DNA from: JALEGB01 sp038530925
Lineage (GTDB): Bacteria > Pseudomonadota > Alphaproteobacteria > Rhodobacterales > Rhodobacteraceae
Assembly: GCA_038530925.1 (NCBI GenBank)
Contig: JBCBCG010000160.1
Span: 1-10,002, forward strand
DNA: 10,002 nt
Direction: 5' to 3'
The notes under the pieces are model-generated. The model ran no database searches. It was not told where the DNA came from and was given only the letters and a program-made list of their open reading frames with translations. Made by a program: the position numbers and the translations under genes. Positions 1-6,761 of this stretch are shown here, in pieces; position 1 is the first letter of the stretch; each line of letters begins with the position of its first letter.

Positions 1-312
1 GGCCGAGCTATCGGGGAGCCTCGTCTAGCTCGAGTCGAAGCGTCTGCGGCCCTTCGGTGACCTCGTCGGTCGCGCGCGCGATCTCGACGCCGCTGGCGGT
101 GAAGCCCGAGCGCGAGGCGAGGATCGGCTGGAATGGGACGCCGACCCTAAAGCCGTCGCCGCGGAGCCGGAGGGCGCGCGGCGCAAAGGCGCACGCTCGT
201 AGCGCCGCAGGAGGCGCGCCGGCGGCGTTCGGGTCGTGAGGAGCGGCGCTTAGGTCGTGACGGAGCGAGATGGTGCTGTTCGCTCGACGCGCCGCCCGCG
301 CGCTCTCGGCGC
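1..312. other. Left-edge region without a convincing gene; possible gene remnant on minus strand
   Basis: No start codon, ribosome site or gene with recognisable motifs can be supported in this stretch. On the minus strand, the frame that stops at 8-10 (TAG) stays open leftwards from about 290. It encodes an ending such as TDEVTEGPQTLRLELDEAPR, which faintly resembles the last strands of a Calx-beta-type domain (acidic turn, EG, alternating hydrophobic residues). There is no in-frame ATG or GTG close enough to make a short gene. The only way to start it is to run through the neighbouring membrane protein gene in the wrong frame. It may be a decayed gene end or simply a chance open frame in GC-rich DNA; the second is at least as likely. 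Confidence 0.25.
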
Positions 313-756
313 TTACGTCGCGGAGGCGCGCGCTGTGAGCCACACCCAACCGCTCAGCAGGATCGCCGAGGCGGAGACGATCGTCATGACCGTGCCGGGA
401 AAGAACATCGCGAAGCCGGCGAGGTCGATGAAAATGAAATAGCCGAGATCGGCCAGGCCGCCGATCAGCGCCGTCACCCAAATCGCGGTGAGGTTCCCGC
501 CCCAAATGAAGACGCCGCCGATGATGGTGACGAGACCGAACCAGAGCAGGTTCCAGGCGTGTTGATCCAACACGCCGCCGACCGCCGCCGGATAAGGCCC
601 CTCCAGCAGCGTGGGATCGACTGCGTCGCCAATGGCCTGGAACCCCTCCGCCGTCGTACCCATGATGATCAGGCCGCCCGCAAGCGCATGGACAAGGCCC
701 CAGATCACCCACAGGCCGGCGGCGATCTTTAGGGCGAGGGATTGCGTGCTGGTCAT
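313..756 (-). CDS. Four-helix integral membrane protein of unknown function
   Basis: The product is about 147 residues and almost entirely hydrophobic. Four membrane segments are visible at roughly residues 10-33, 67-87, 89-110 and 112-139. The only sizeable soluble part is a loop at about 35-65. I see no catalytic motif and do not recognise the family. The start at 756 (MTSTQSLALK) puts a short charged N-terminus before helix 1 and has a weak GAG about 9 bases upstream. An ATG at 771 would add five residues (MRDPL) but has no ribosome-binding sequence. The gene diverges from a MarR-type regulator, and a palindrome sits between the two, so it is probably that regulator's main target. A role in transport or membrane stress is a guess from this pairing only. 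Confidence 0.8.
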   Translation of the reverse strand: MTSTQSLALKIAAGLWVIWGLVHALAGGLIIMGTTAEGFQAIGDAVDPTLLEGPYPAAVGGVLDQHAWNLLWFGLVTIIGGVFIWGGNLTAIWVTALIGGLADLGYFIFIDLAGFAMFFPGTVMTIVSASAILLSGWVWLTARASAT

Positions 757-803
757 GAGCGGGTCTCGCATCAAGGGGCGCGCGCCATGAGGAACGCCGG
801 GAT

Positions 804-818
804 GTTGACTTTGTCAAC
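804..818. promoter_or_regulatory. Perfect palindrome, likely MarR-family operator
   Basis: GTTGAC-TTT-GTCAAC is a perfect 6+3+6 dyad lying between the divergent membrane protein and MarR genes. TTGAC-N3-GTCAA is a common shape for sites bound by MarR-family dimers. A minus-strand promoter reading toward the membrane gene can be proposed, with TTGACC at 839-844 and, 17 bp further on, TTAGTT at 816-821. The -35 is good but the -10 is poor. The palindrome would overlap that -10, consistent with repression. The assignment to this MarR protein is inferred from position. Confidence 0.6.
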
Positions 819-856
819 TAAGGGCGACGCGCCTGCTTGGTCAATGAAAAGGTCCG

Positions 857-1267
857 ATGCCCGACATTGAAATCGCTCGTTTGGTCGACCGCTTCATGCG
901 GCGGATCAACGCGTCGCTGAACGCGAAGGCGTCGACGTTCGATCATCATCGCGTCGGCCCGCATGGCGGCATCCTGCTGCTGACGCTGGCGGAGATCGAG
1001 CCCGCGCGGCTGCAGGATTTGGCGCTGATCATGGCGCGGGATAAGGGCCAGATGAGCCGCGGCGTGCAGGCGCTCGAACGCAAAGGGCTGATCGAGCGCA
1101 TTGCGGATCCGGCGGATGCGCGCGCCAGCCTGCTCCGTTTGACATCTGAGGGGCGGGAGACGGTGATCACGCTGGAGCACGCAGTGGCCGAAGCGATCGA
1201 CCGTATTCTAACGCCGCTCTCGGATGTGGAGCGACGCGCGCTGAAAGCGCTTCTCCAGGCGGTTTAA
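857..1267 (+). CDS. MarR-family transcriptional regulator
   Basis: This 136-residue protein is the usual size of MarR dimeric winged-helix repressors. The N-terminal helix (about 4-24) and C-terminal helices (about 102-135) would form the dimer interface. The DNA-binding part lies at about 50-98: ARLQDLALIMARDKGQMSRG gives the helix-turn-helix, followed by the helix VQALERKGLIERI and the beta wing around DPADARASLLRLTSEGRE. The D-x-x-D-A-R-A wing is typical of the family. The start at 857 is supported by AAAGG at 848-852. The gene diverges from a small membrane protein gene with a palindromic operator candidate between them, so it probably represses itself and that neighbour. MarR proteins usually respond to small aromatic ligands or oxidants. 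No cysteine is present, so a thiol-based oxidant switch of the OhrR type is unlikely; the ligand cannot be read from the sequence. Confidence 0.92.
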   Translation: MPDIEIARLVDRFMRRINASLNAKASTFDHHRVGPHGGILLLTLAEIEPARLQDLALIMARDKGQMSRGVQALERKGLIERIADPADARASLLRLTSEGRETVITLEHAVAEAIDRILTPLSDVERRALKALLQAV

Positions 1268-1434
1268 GCGATATGACGTCCGGTCGAGCGTCGCGTCGTC
1301 CACAGGTTTGGGCCGCTGCGATCTGGCGGCGGCTCAAAGCCTCGCGCAACCTTGGGTTGCAGCTCGGCGTAGCTCGTTGGTAAAGATCCCTTGCGAGTCG
1401 CGGAGGGCGACGAGACGCGAATCGAGATTGATGC

Positions 1435-2649
1435 ATGTATTTATCAGATATGGTGTACTTCGCCACCAACCGACCGCCAGGCGCGGATGGAAAGTACCGT
1501 GGTCTCTACCCTGATGACGGCCCGATTTTGTTCAGGGTCGGGCATGGCGTCGTGAAGGAAAAGCGCGAATGGAATGACCCGAATGATTCTTACGCCCTGT
1601 CGCTCGATAGTTTAGAGACTTTCTTTGAGGCGCCGAGGAACCAAAAGACCGGATCTGAACCGGTTCTTGGTTCAAAAGAGCTCTTCTCTGAACTCCAGGG
1701 GCGAATGCGGCGTGAAAAGCGTGACTTGCTCATTTATATCCATGGCTTCGCTAATACATTTAAGTCAGCGATGGAGCGGGCGCGGCAGCTGCAGGATTAT
1801 TGGGGCCCTGTGGTTGATCAATCGCGGCCGCTTGAGAAAGTTCCGGAGGATGACCGCTGCATAACGCTAGCGGTTTGTTGGCCCTCTGATGGAAAAGTCT
1901 TTTCGGGATTCTCTCCTTACGCCGCATACCACGATGATCGCCATGACGCAGAGCTGAGCGGGCTCGCGATCGCCCGTATGTTCGACGCGTTCCAGCGCCA
2001 CATCGCGACATGCGACCCTGCGGCGCTATGCAATCAAAAGATCCACCTGGTCGCTCATTCGATGGGCGTCTTCGCTCTCACCCACGCCGTGCGGCGGCTC
2101 CGACGGATAGGAGCCGTACAGCCCCGAGCGTTGATCTTCGACACGGCTTTTTTGATGGCCGGCGACGATGAGGACGACGTTCTGAGCGATAAAGAGAGGC
2201 TGGCGCCCCTGACGGGTCTTAGTCGCCGCATCTATGCATATCATTCGCTCCAGGATCTCGCTGTTTGGAAAGCTGCGTCGGTGATCGGAGGGCCGAGGAT
2301 CGGGTATCGGGGGCCGAGGGATTTCAACACGCTTCCGGATAACGTGATCTCCGTCGACTGTTCGCGCGTTTCGCGCTCTGATCGCGGCGAAGAAGCGGCG
2401 CATCAGTATTACCGCACGCGGGCTGAAGTTTTGCGCGACGTTCAACAAGTGCTTGCCGAGGTTCCTGACGCCGAGATCCAGGGGCGTCGCGCGGATCCAA
2501 CCAGGCCGCGCCGGTTCTTGATCGAAGATGACGAGCGCCTGCACCAGGAGAGCGTATTCGGCTCAGGATCGCGGTCGTCTGGTCGGCGCCGCCGCGACGC
2601 GCGCGGGCGGTATCAATCCTTCGACGCGGACGAAGGCGCTACAAGTTAG
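1435..2649 (+). CDS. DUF900-type alpha/beta hydrolase
   Basis: The 404-residue product shows the alpha/beta hydrolase pattern of the DUF900 family. It has an N-terminal VYFATNR motif (7-13), a strand followed by HGF (103-105, oxyanion region), and CWPSDG (148-153). The nucleophile elbow is A-H-S-M-G with Ser209. The likely acid is an Asp in AGDDEDDV (244-245 region) and the likely base is His323 in HQYY. No signal peptide or membrane segment is visible, so it should be cytoplasmic. Its substrate is unknown; members are usually annotated only as hydrolases. The last 35 residues or so are rich in Arg, Ser and Gly and look disordered. The start at 1435 has only a weak GAG eight bases upstream, and Met6 at 1450 is an alternative. 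The first third of the gene is less GC-rich than its neighbours, hinting at transfer. It stands alone between a MarR gene and a convergent gene. Confidence 0.85.
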   Translation: MYLSDMVYFATNRPPGADGKYRGLYPDDGPILFRVGHGVVKEKREWNDPNDSYALSLDSLETFFEAPRNQKTGSEPVLGSKELFSELQGRMRREKRDLLIYIHGFANTFKSAMERARQLQDYWGPVVDQSRPLEKVPEDDRCITLAVCWPSDGKVFSGFSPYAAYHDDRHDAELSGLAIARMFDAFQRHIATCDPAALCNQKIHLVAHSMGVFALTHAVRRLRRIGAVQPRALIFDTAFLMAGDDEDDVLSDKERLAPLTGLSRRIYAYHSLQDLAVWKAASVIGGPRIGYRGPRDFNTLPDNVISVDCSRVSRSDRGEEAAHQYYRTRAEVLRDVQQVLAEVPDAEIQGRRADPTRPRRFLIEDDERLHQESVFGSGSRSSGRRRRDARGRYQSFDADEGATS

Positions 2650-2765
2650 GGGTTCACTTGGCGCTTCTGCGCGCGCCGCATCGGATCGGTGATGTCCTGA
2701 GGCGCCGATATCGTCAGACGAGCGCGCATTCGCGGAACTGGGTCGCACCGCGACGCGGCGCCGGA

Positions 2766-4166
2766 TCATCGCGAGACCCACACCTCGACGCGGCGGTTCG
2801 ACCGTGCGGCGCCCCGCGCCGCGGGGCAGGCGACGGGCGCGGCGTCGCCAAAGCCGTAGGTCTCGATCCGCGACGCGTCGAAGCCAGGCGCGCTGTTGAT
2901 CAAGATCGCGCGCCGCGCCGCCTCCGCCCGCGCGGTGGAGAGCTCCGGACCGTCGCCGAAGCCCATCAGACGCACCACGCCGGAGCGGTTCTCCGGCTGC
3001 TCCAGCCAGCGCGCCAGGCGCCCGGCGTCGGTCAGCGATTTGGCGTCCAGAAGATCGCTCTCATTCTGGAACCGGAAAGTAATCGAGAGCCTGTCGCTAT
3101 CGCCGCTGAACTGAAACAAGCGCTGCAACGCGGTGCGCTGCGCCTCGTCAGCGGCGAGGCCCATCGCGCTCAGCAGATGATTCGAGAAGGCGTCCCGGCT
3201 CTGGCGCTCGAGCGATTGCGTGACAAAGCCGGCCTCCGCCACCAGCGGCTGCGCCGCGTCCGATTTGGCGAAGGCGACCAGTTGGCGCGCGGCGGCGCTG
3301 CGCGGCGCGCCGATGGTGTAGAGATGCAGCCTTCGGCCGAGAGGATACTCCTCCGATTTCACCGTGAAGGCGTCCGGCGCGACGATCAGACCGCATTCAA
3401 GCGCGATGGTCAGCGCGCGGACGTCGCGGACATAACCAAGCGGCACGAAGCCGATCGCATCCGGATCGGCCGAGACTTGGGTGATGATCTCGGCGTTTGA
3501 GAAATAGCGCAGCGCGGTCGGCGAGATCTCTTTGCCGAAGGGCTTGAGCGCGAGCGAGTTGAAGGTGTCGAACGTGCCGCTTTGATCATCGCGCGCATGC
3601 ACGCGGATCGGGCGCGCGCGCTGGCGAAAGGCGCGCCAATCGGCGATCTCGCCGGAGAAGACCTGCGCCGCTTCCTCCGGAGAGATGGTCAGAAGCGGAT
3701 TCTGCGGCGAGACGATCAGCGCCAGCCCGTCCAGCGCGATCACATGCTCGCTGGCCTCGCCGCGCATATCGACGCCGGACGCGCCGAGCGTCTCGGCCTC
3801 GGCGTCCTTGATCGCGCGGGACGACATGCCGATCTCGGCCGAGCCGTCGGCGAGCGCCTTGAAGCTTGTCGACGAGCCGAGGCGTTCGAGCGCGATCCGC
3901 AGCCGCGGCTCTCCGCCGTCAAGCGCCGCGGCGTTGAGCCGGGCGGCGGTCTCGCCCGCTTCATCCGGCGCGTAGGTCCAGCCGCTGGCGCCGATCCAGC
4001 CCTCGATGAGCGCCGGCATCAGCACGCCGCCGACCGTGTTCGAGCCTTTGATCGACAGCTCTTCAGGTTCGGCGCGCGCCGCGGTGGCGCATAAGGCCGC
4101 GAGCATCACGCAAAAAGCGATCCGCGCACAGCGGCGCGGACGCGGCGAGACAGGCTCTGGGCTCAT
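2766..4166 (-). CDS. Secreted PstS-like substrate-binding domain fused to an OmpA-type domain
   Basis: The 466-residue protein starts with a signal peptide: Arg-rich n-region, hydrophobic core at about 16-29, probable cleavage after ARA at 32. Residues about 36-320 match phosphate-binding protein-like (PstS) sequences: KGSNTVGG (40-47), SSRAIKD (115-121), ALDGLALIVS (144-153), FSGEIADW (170-177) and DDQSGTFDTF (193-202). Residues about 358-466 form an OmpA-type peptidoglycan-binding domain, with MGFGD (401-405), LSTARAEAARRA (409-420) and the closing NRRVEVWV (457-464). The segment between GFGD and LSTARA is shorter than usual. The protein would be periplasmic and tethered to the cell wall, perhaps binding phosphate or another oxyanion. 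No ABC permease or ATPase genes are present here, so it may not feed a dedicated transporter. The start at 4166 is favoured by a G-run five bases upstream and directly precedes the signal peptide. An upstream in-frame start at 4223 would spoil the signal peptide. Confidence 0.88.
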   Translation of the reverse strand: MSPEPVSPRPRRCARIAFCVMLAALCATAARAEPEELSIKGSNTVGGVLMPALIEGWIGASGWTYAPDEAGETAARLNAAALDGGEPRLRIALERLGSSTSFKALADGSAEIGMSSRAIKDAEAETLGASGVDMRGEASEHVIALDGLALIVSPQNPLLTISPEEAAQVFSGEIADWRAFRQRARPIRVHARDDQSGTFDTFNSLALKPFGKEISPTALRYFSNAEIITQVSADPDAIGFVPLGYVRDVRALTIALECGLIVAPDAFTVKSEEYPLGRRLHLYTIGAPRSAAARQLVAFAKSDAAQPLVAEAGFVTQSLERQSRDAFSNHLLSAMGLAADEAQRTALQRLFQFSGDSDRLSITFRFQNESDLLDAKSLTDAGRLARWLEQPENRSGVVRLMGFGDGPELSTARAEAARRAILINSAPGFDASRIETYGFGDAAPVACPAARGAARSNRRVEVWVSR

Positions 4167-4191
4167 GCGCACCCCCCGGCGACCCTTCTGG

Positions 4192-4233
4192 CGCATCGAT
4201 CGCACATATAGCCGATGCGACAAGCGTTTTCAC
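4192..4233 (-). promoter_or_regulatory. Candidate promoter with overlapping inverted repeat upstream of the PstS-like/OmpA gene
   Basis: Read on the minus strand, GTGAAA (4228-4233) and TATATG (4205-4210) are separated by exactly 17 bp, each matching the sigma-70 consensus at four of six positions. This would place the transcript start about 30 bases before the ATG at 4166. A 7-bp inverted repeat, CGCATCG (4192-4198) and CGATGCG (4213-4219), brackets the proposed -10 and would suit a repressor site. The intergenic region is shared with the divergent dihydroorotase gene, for which I see no clear promoter. Confidence 0.35.
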
Positions 4234-4350
4234 GCGCGCCGTGAGGGCTTTCGACCTCTCTGCGGCGGCCGCCCCTCTGGCTTTGAAGCCTGTCCTTGCA
4301 TAGCGTGCCGCGGCGTTGCGCGCAAAGCCGCGCGGAGGAGGAGCCCGCTT

Positions 4351-5730
4351 ATGAGCCTTGCGACTTTCACCCTCGCGCCTGAGCGCTTCGATCTCATTCT
4401 GGAGGGCGGAACCATCGCTGGGCCGCAAGGCCTCGCTGAAGCGGATATCGGCGTGAGCGGCGGGCGGATCGCGGCGATCGGCCGGCTTGGCGGCGCCGCG
4501 GCGGCGGAGCGGATCGGCTGCGCGGGGCTCCATATCCTGCCTGGCGTCATCGACAGCCAAGTGCATTTCCGCGAGCCGGGCGCCGAGCAGAAGGAGGATC
4601 TGGCGACGGGCGCGCGCGCCGCGGCGCTCGGCGGCGTGACGGCGGTGTTCGAGATGCCGAACACCAAGCCTTCGACCACCACGCTGGAGGCGCTCGACGA
4701 CAAGGTGGCGCGGGCGACGGGGCGGATGATCGTCGATTTCGCTTTCTATTTCGGCGCGACGGCGGAGAACGCCGCGTTGTTGCCCGAGGCCGAGCGCGCC
4801 CGCGGCTGCGCTGGCGTGAAGCTGTTCATGGGCTCCTCGACCGGCGATCTCTTGGTGGAGGAGACCGAGGCGGTGCGCCGGGTGCTCGCTTCGGGCCGTC
4901 GGCGCGTCGCGGTGCATTCGGAGGACGAAGCGCGCCTGCGCGCGCGGGCGGGCTTGCGGCGCGACGGCGATCCGAGCTCGCATCCCGAATGGCGCGATCC
5001 GGAAGCGGCGCGGCTCAACACCGAACGGCTGATCGGTCTGGCGCGCGAGACGGGCCGGCGCGTTCATGTGCTGCACATCTCGACCGCGGAGGAGCTGCCG
5101 CTGCTCGCGGCGCATAAGGATCTCATCACCGCGGAGGCGACGCCGCATCACCTGACGCTCGATGGCGACGAGGCTTATGCGCGGCTCGGGACGCTTGTCC
5201 AAATGAACCCGCCGGTGCGCGGCGCGGCGCATCGCGACGCGATTTTCGCCGCGCTCCGGAGCGGCGTGATCGACGTGCTCGGCTCGGATCACGCGCCGCA
5301 CACGCGTGACGAAAAAGCGCAGAACTATCCGGCGAGCCCGTCCGGCATGCCGGGCGTGCAGACGCTCGTTCCGGTGATGCTCACCCATGTCGCCGAAGGG
5401 CGCTTGTCGCTGGAGCGCTTCGTGAAGCTGACCGCCGAAGAGCCCTGCCGCATTTTCGGGATCGCCGGCAAAGGCCGCATCGCCGTCGGCTATGACGCTG
5501 ATTTCACGGTGGTGGATCTCGCGGCGCGGCGAGAGATCCGCAATGACTGGATCGCTTCGCGTTGCGGCTGGACGCCGTATGACGGCGTCACGGCGACGGG
5601 CTGGCCGACAGGAACGATCATCCGCGGCCGCCGTGTCATGTGGGAGGATGAGATCCCGAGCGATGTCGACGCCGCGCCGCCCGGCGCGCCAGTGCGCTTT
5701 CAGGAAGGCTGGGTCGGCGAGGGCGCGTGA
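4351..5730 (+). CDS. pyrC: Dihydroorotase (amidohydrolase superfamily), Gln variant of the HxH motif
   Basis: The 459-residue protein is a cyclic amidohydrolase of the type I dihydroorotase kind. The enzyme makes dihydroorotate from carbamoyl aspartate in pyrimidine synthesis, in the cytoplasm. Visible metal and active-site residues are His72 in the HFREPG motif, Lys157 in GVKLFMGSSTG (candidate carboxylated lysine), His189 in HSEDE, His242 in LHIST and Asp313 in GSDHAPHT. EMPNTKPSTT (101-110) is also typical. The first His of the usual D-x-H-x-H motif is Gln70 here (D-S-Q-V-H). I recall the same change in other alphaproteobacterial copies annotated as dihydroorotase, so it may be lineage-specific, but activity or a non-catalytic role cannot be judged from sequence. 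Related enzymes (allantoinase, dihydropyrimidinase) are less likely because of HFREPG and MPNT. The start at 4351 follows a strong GGAGGAGGAG at 4334-4343. The stop overlaps the next ORF by 4 bp. Confidence 0.9.
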   Translation: MSLATFTLAPERFDLILEGGTIAGPQGLAEADIGVSGGRIAAIGRLGGAAAAERIGCAGLHILPGVIDSQVHFREPGAEQKEDLATGARAAALGGVTAVFEMPNTKPSTTTLEALDDKVARATGRMIVDFAFYFGATAENAALLPEAERARGCAGVKLFMGSSTGDLLVEETEAVRRVLASGRRRVAVHSEDEARLRARAGLRRDGDPSSHPEWRDPEAARLNTERLIGLARETGRRVHVLHISTAEELPLLAAHKDLITAEATPHHLTLDGDEAYARLGTLVQMNPPVRGAAHRDAIFAALRSGVIDVLGSDHAPHTRDEKAQNYPASPSGMPGVQTLVPVMLTHVAEGRLSLERFVKLTAEEPCRIFGIAGKGRIAVGYDADFTVVDLAARREIRNDWIASRCGWTPYDGVTATGWPTGTIIRGRRVMWEDEIPSDVDAAPPGAPVRFQEGWVGEGA

Positions 5731-6062
5731 CGGATGCGTGGCGCATGGGCGTGGCGCAGGTGGGCCTCGCGCAGGAGGGCCTCGCGCAGGAGGGCCTCGC
5801 GCAGGGAGAAACGGCGTTCAGGGGCGTCGAGCCCCTTCGCGCCGTTGGGGCGCCCAGGATGCGGCGGGAGCGCTTTGGGGCGGCGCTCAAGGATGGGTTT
5901 GACGCGGTCATGGCGCGCCGGCGCGCGGCGAAGATCTTGATCGAGCTTGGCGGGTGGGCTCGGCGGCGTCGCCGCAAAGGCTGGATGCGCGGCGGTGATC
6001 GACGCCGCTCCGGGGAGGGGAGAGCGGCTTTGAGCGCTCAGAGGCGGGAGCGAGAGCGATGA
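5727..6062 (+). CDS. Small Arg-rich hypothetical protein with GLAQE repeats
   Basis: This 111-residue ORF starts with GTG inside the dihydroorotase stop (GTGA overlap) and stops inside the next gene's start (ATGA overlap), as translationally coupled operon genes do. A GAGGG lies three bases before the GTG. Third codon positions are strongly G/C through the first three quarters, like the neighbours. Residues 8-27 are four tandem copies of a five-residue unit (G-L/V-A-Q-x). Then come a short mixed segment, a possible amphipathic helix at about 49-76 (FGAALKDGFDAVMARRRAAK) and a very basic tail. In all, about 24 of 111 residues are Arg. I recognise no family. The basic tail could bind nucleic acid or membrane, but that is only a composition argument. 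The alternative is non-coding spacer that happens to stay open; the double overlap and codon bias tip me toward a real gene. ATG at 5745 is another possible start. Confidence 0.5.
   Translation: MTDAWRMGVAQVGLAQEGLAQEGLAQGETAFRGVEPLRAVGAPRMRRERFGAALKDGFDAVMARRRAAKILIELGGWARRRRRKGWMRGGDRRRSGEGRAALSAQRRERER
5748..5807 (+). repeat. Four tandem 15-bp repeats (GLAQE-coding)
   Basis: Four consecutive in-frame units occupy 5748-5762, 5763-5777, 5778-5792 and 5793-5807. Units 2 and 3 are identical (GGCCTCGCGCAGGAG), unit 4 differs only in its last two bases, and unit 1 is more diverged (GGCGTGGCGCAGGTG). The near identity suggests recent slippage or duplication. The 15-bp period keeps the reading frame, and copy number may vary between strains. 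Confidence 0.9.
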
Positions 6063-6745
6063 CGGCGCCGCTCTCTGTGGTGATCCCGACGCTGAACGCG
6101 CTGCCGGGTCTTGGGCCGGTGATCGGATCGCTTGGGCCGGGTCTCCAGGCCGGCTTGATCCGTGATCTCGTGATCAGCGACGGCGGCTCGAACGATGAGA
6201 TCGCCGCGGCGGCGGAGGGGCTCGGCGCGCGGTTGGTGACCGGGCCGCCGGGGCGAGGCGGGCAGCTGCGCCGGGGCGCGGACGCCGCCAGCGGCGCCTG
6301 GTTGCTGTTCCTGCACGCGGACACGCTGCTTCCGGAGGGCTGGCCGGGCGCCGTGGCGGCGCATTTCGCCGAAGCGCCCGATCGCGCAGCGTCCTTTCGG
6401 CTCGCTTATGATGAGGCGGGCTTCGGCGCCAGGCTGGTCTCGGGCTGGGCCAATCTGCGCACGCGGCTCTTCGCGCTGCCTTACGGCGATCAGGCGCTGT
6501 TGATCTCTCGGCGGCTTTACGACGCGGTGGGGGGCTATCCCGATCAGCCCGTGATGGAGGACGTCGCCTTGGCGCGGCGCCTCGGCCGGCGACGGCTCCG
6601 GCTGCTGGCGCCGGCGGTCGAGACGAGTTTTGAGAAATACCGCCGCGAGGGATGGTTGCGCCGCGGCGCCAAGAACTGGGCGTGCCTGGCGCAGTATTAC
6701 GCGGGCGTCGACCCGGAGGTGATCGCCGCGCGGTATCGGCGGTGA
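6059..6745 (+). CDS. Family 2 glycosyltransferase, TIGR04283-like
   Basis: The 228-residue protein has a GT-A fold glycosyltransferase signature. It shows VVIPTLN (7-13), DGGSND (41-46, nucleotide contact), FLHADT with H-A-D (86-88, metal/nucleotide motif), YGDQALLISR (142-151) and MEDVALARRL (166-175). The short length, the HADT form of the DxD motif and the YGDQ/MED motifs fit the TIGR04283 group (transferase 2, rSAM/selenodomain-associated), which is linked to arsenosugar biosynthesis. No membrane segments are present, so it is likely cytoplasmic. The start at 6059 has GGGAG at 6046-6050 and overlaps the upstream small ORF's stop. The next gene, 16 bp downstream, is of the TIGR04282-like group that commonly accompanies this family, which supports the assignment. 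The acceptor sugar and donor cannot be read from the sequence. Confidence 0.87.
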   Translation: MTAPLSVVIPTLNALPGLGPVIGSLGPGLQAGLIRDLVISDGGSNDEIAAAAEGLGARLVTGPPGRGGQLRRGADAASGAWLLFLHADTLLPEGWPGAVAAHFAEAPDRAASFRLAYDEAGFGARLVSGWANLRTRLFALPYGDQALLISRRLYDAVGGYPDQPVMEDVALARRLGRRRLRLLAPAVETSFEKYRREGWLRRGAKNWACLAQYYAGVDPEVIAARYRR

Positions 6746-6761
6746 GAGAGGGGATGGGGCG

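Noticed and set aside
8..817. A 269-codon minus-strand frame spanning the left edge and the membrane protein gene
   Set aside because: Over 313-756 it is a shifted frame of the hydrophobic protein, its start is a TTG inside the operator palindrome, and its sequence is Arg/His-rich without motifs.
1361..1430. tRNA-like D-arm text (TAGCTCGTTGGTAAAGATC) before the hydrolase gene
   Set aside because: The D stem pairs only partly, no anticodon stem-loop forms at the right distance, and there is no proper T-arm or matching acceptor stem.
2742..2754. GTCGC-ACC-GCGAC hairpin as terminator between convergent genes
   Set aside because: The stem is only 5 bp and no T-run follows on either strand.
4006..4350. 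In-frame upstream extension of dihydroorotase
   Set aside because: It would overlap the divergent PstS-like gene and its promoter region; the strong GGAGGAGGAG and the family's usual N-terminus support the start at 4351.
4063..5388. Long antisense open frame (441 codons) opposite dihydroorotase
   Set aside because: It is Arg/Ala/His-rich mirror sequence of a gene with clear enzyme motifs; long antisense frames are expected in GC-rich coding DNA.
5734..5940. Alternative plus-strand frame over the tandem repeat (RRRAS repeats)
   Set aside because: It does not reach the downstream gene, lacks a ribosome site and reads as an Arg/Ser low-complexity shadow; the frame at 5727 fits both overlaps and codon bias better.
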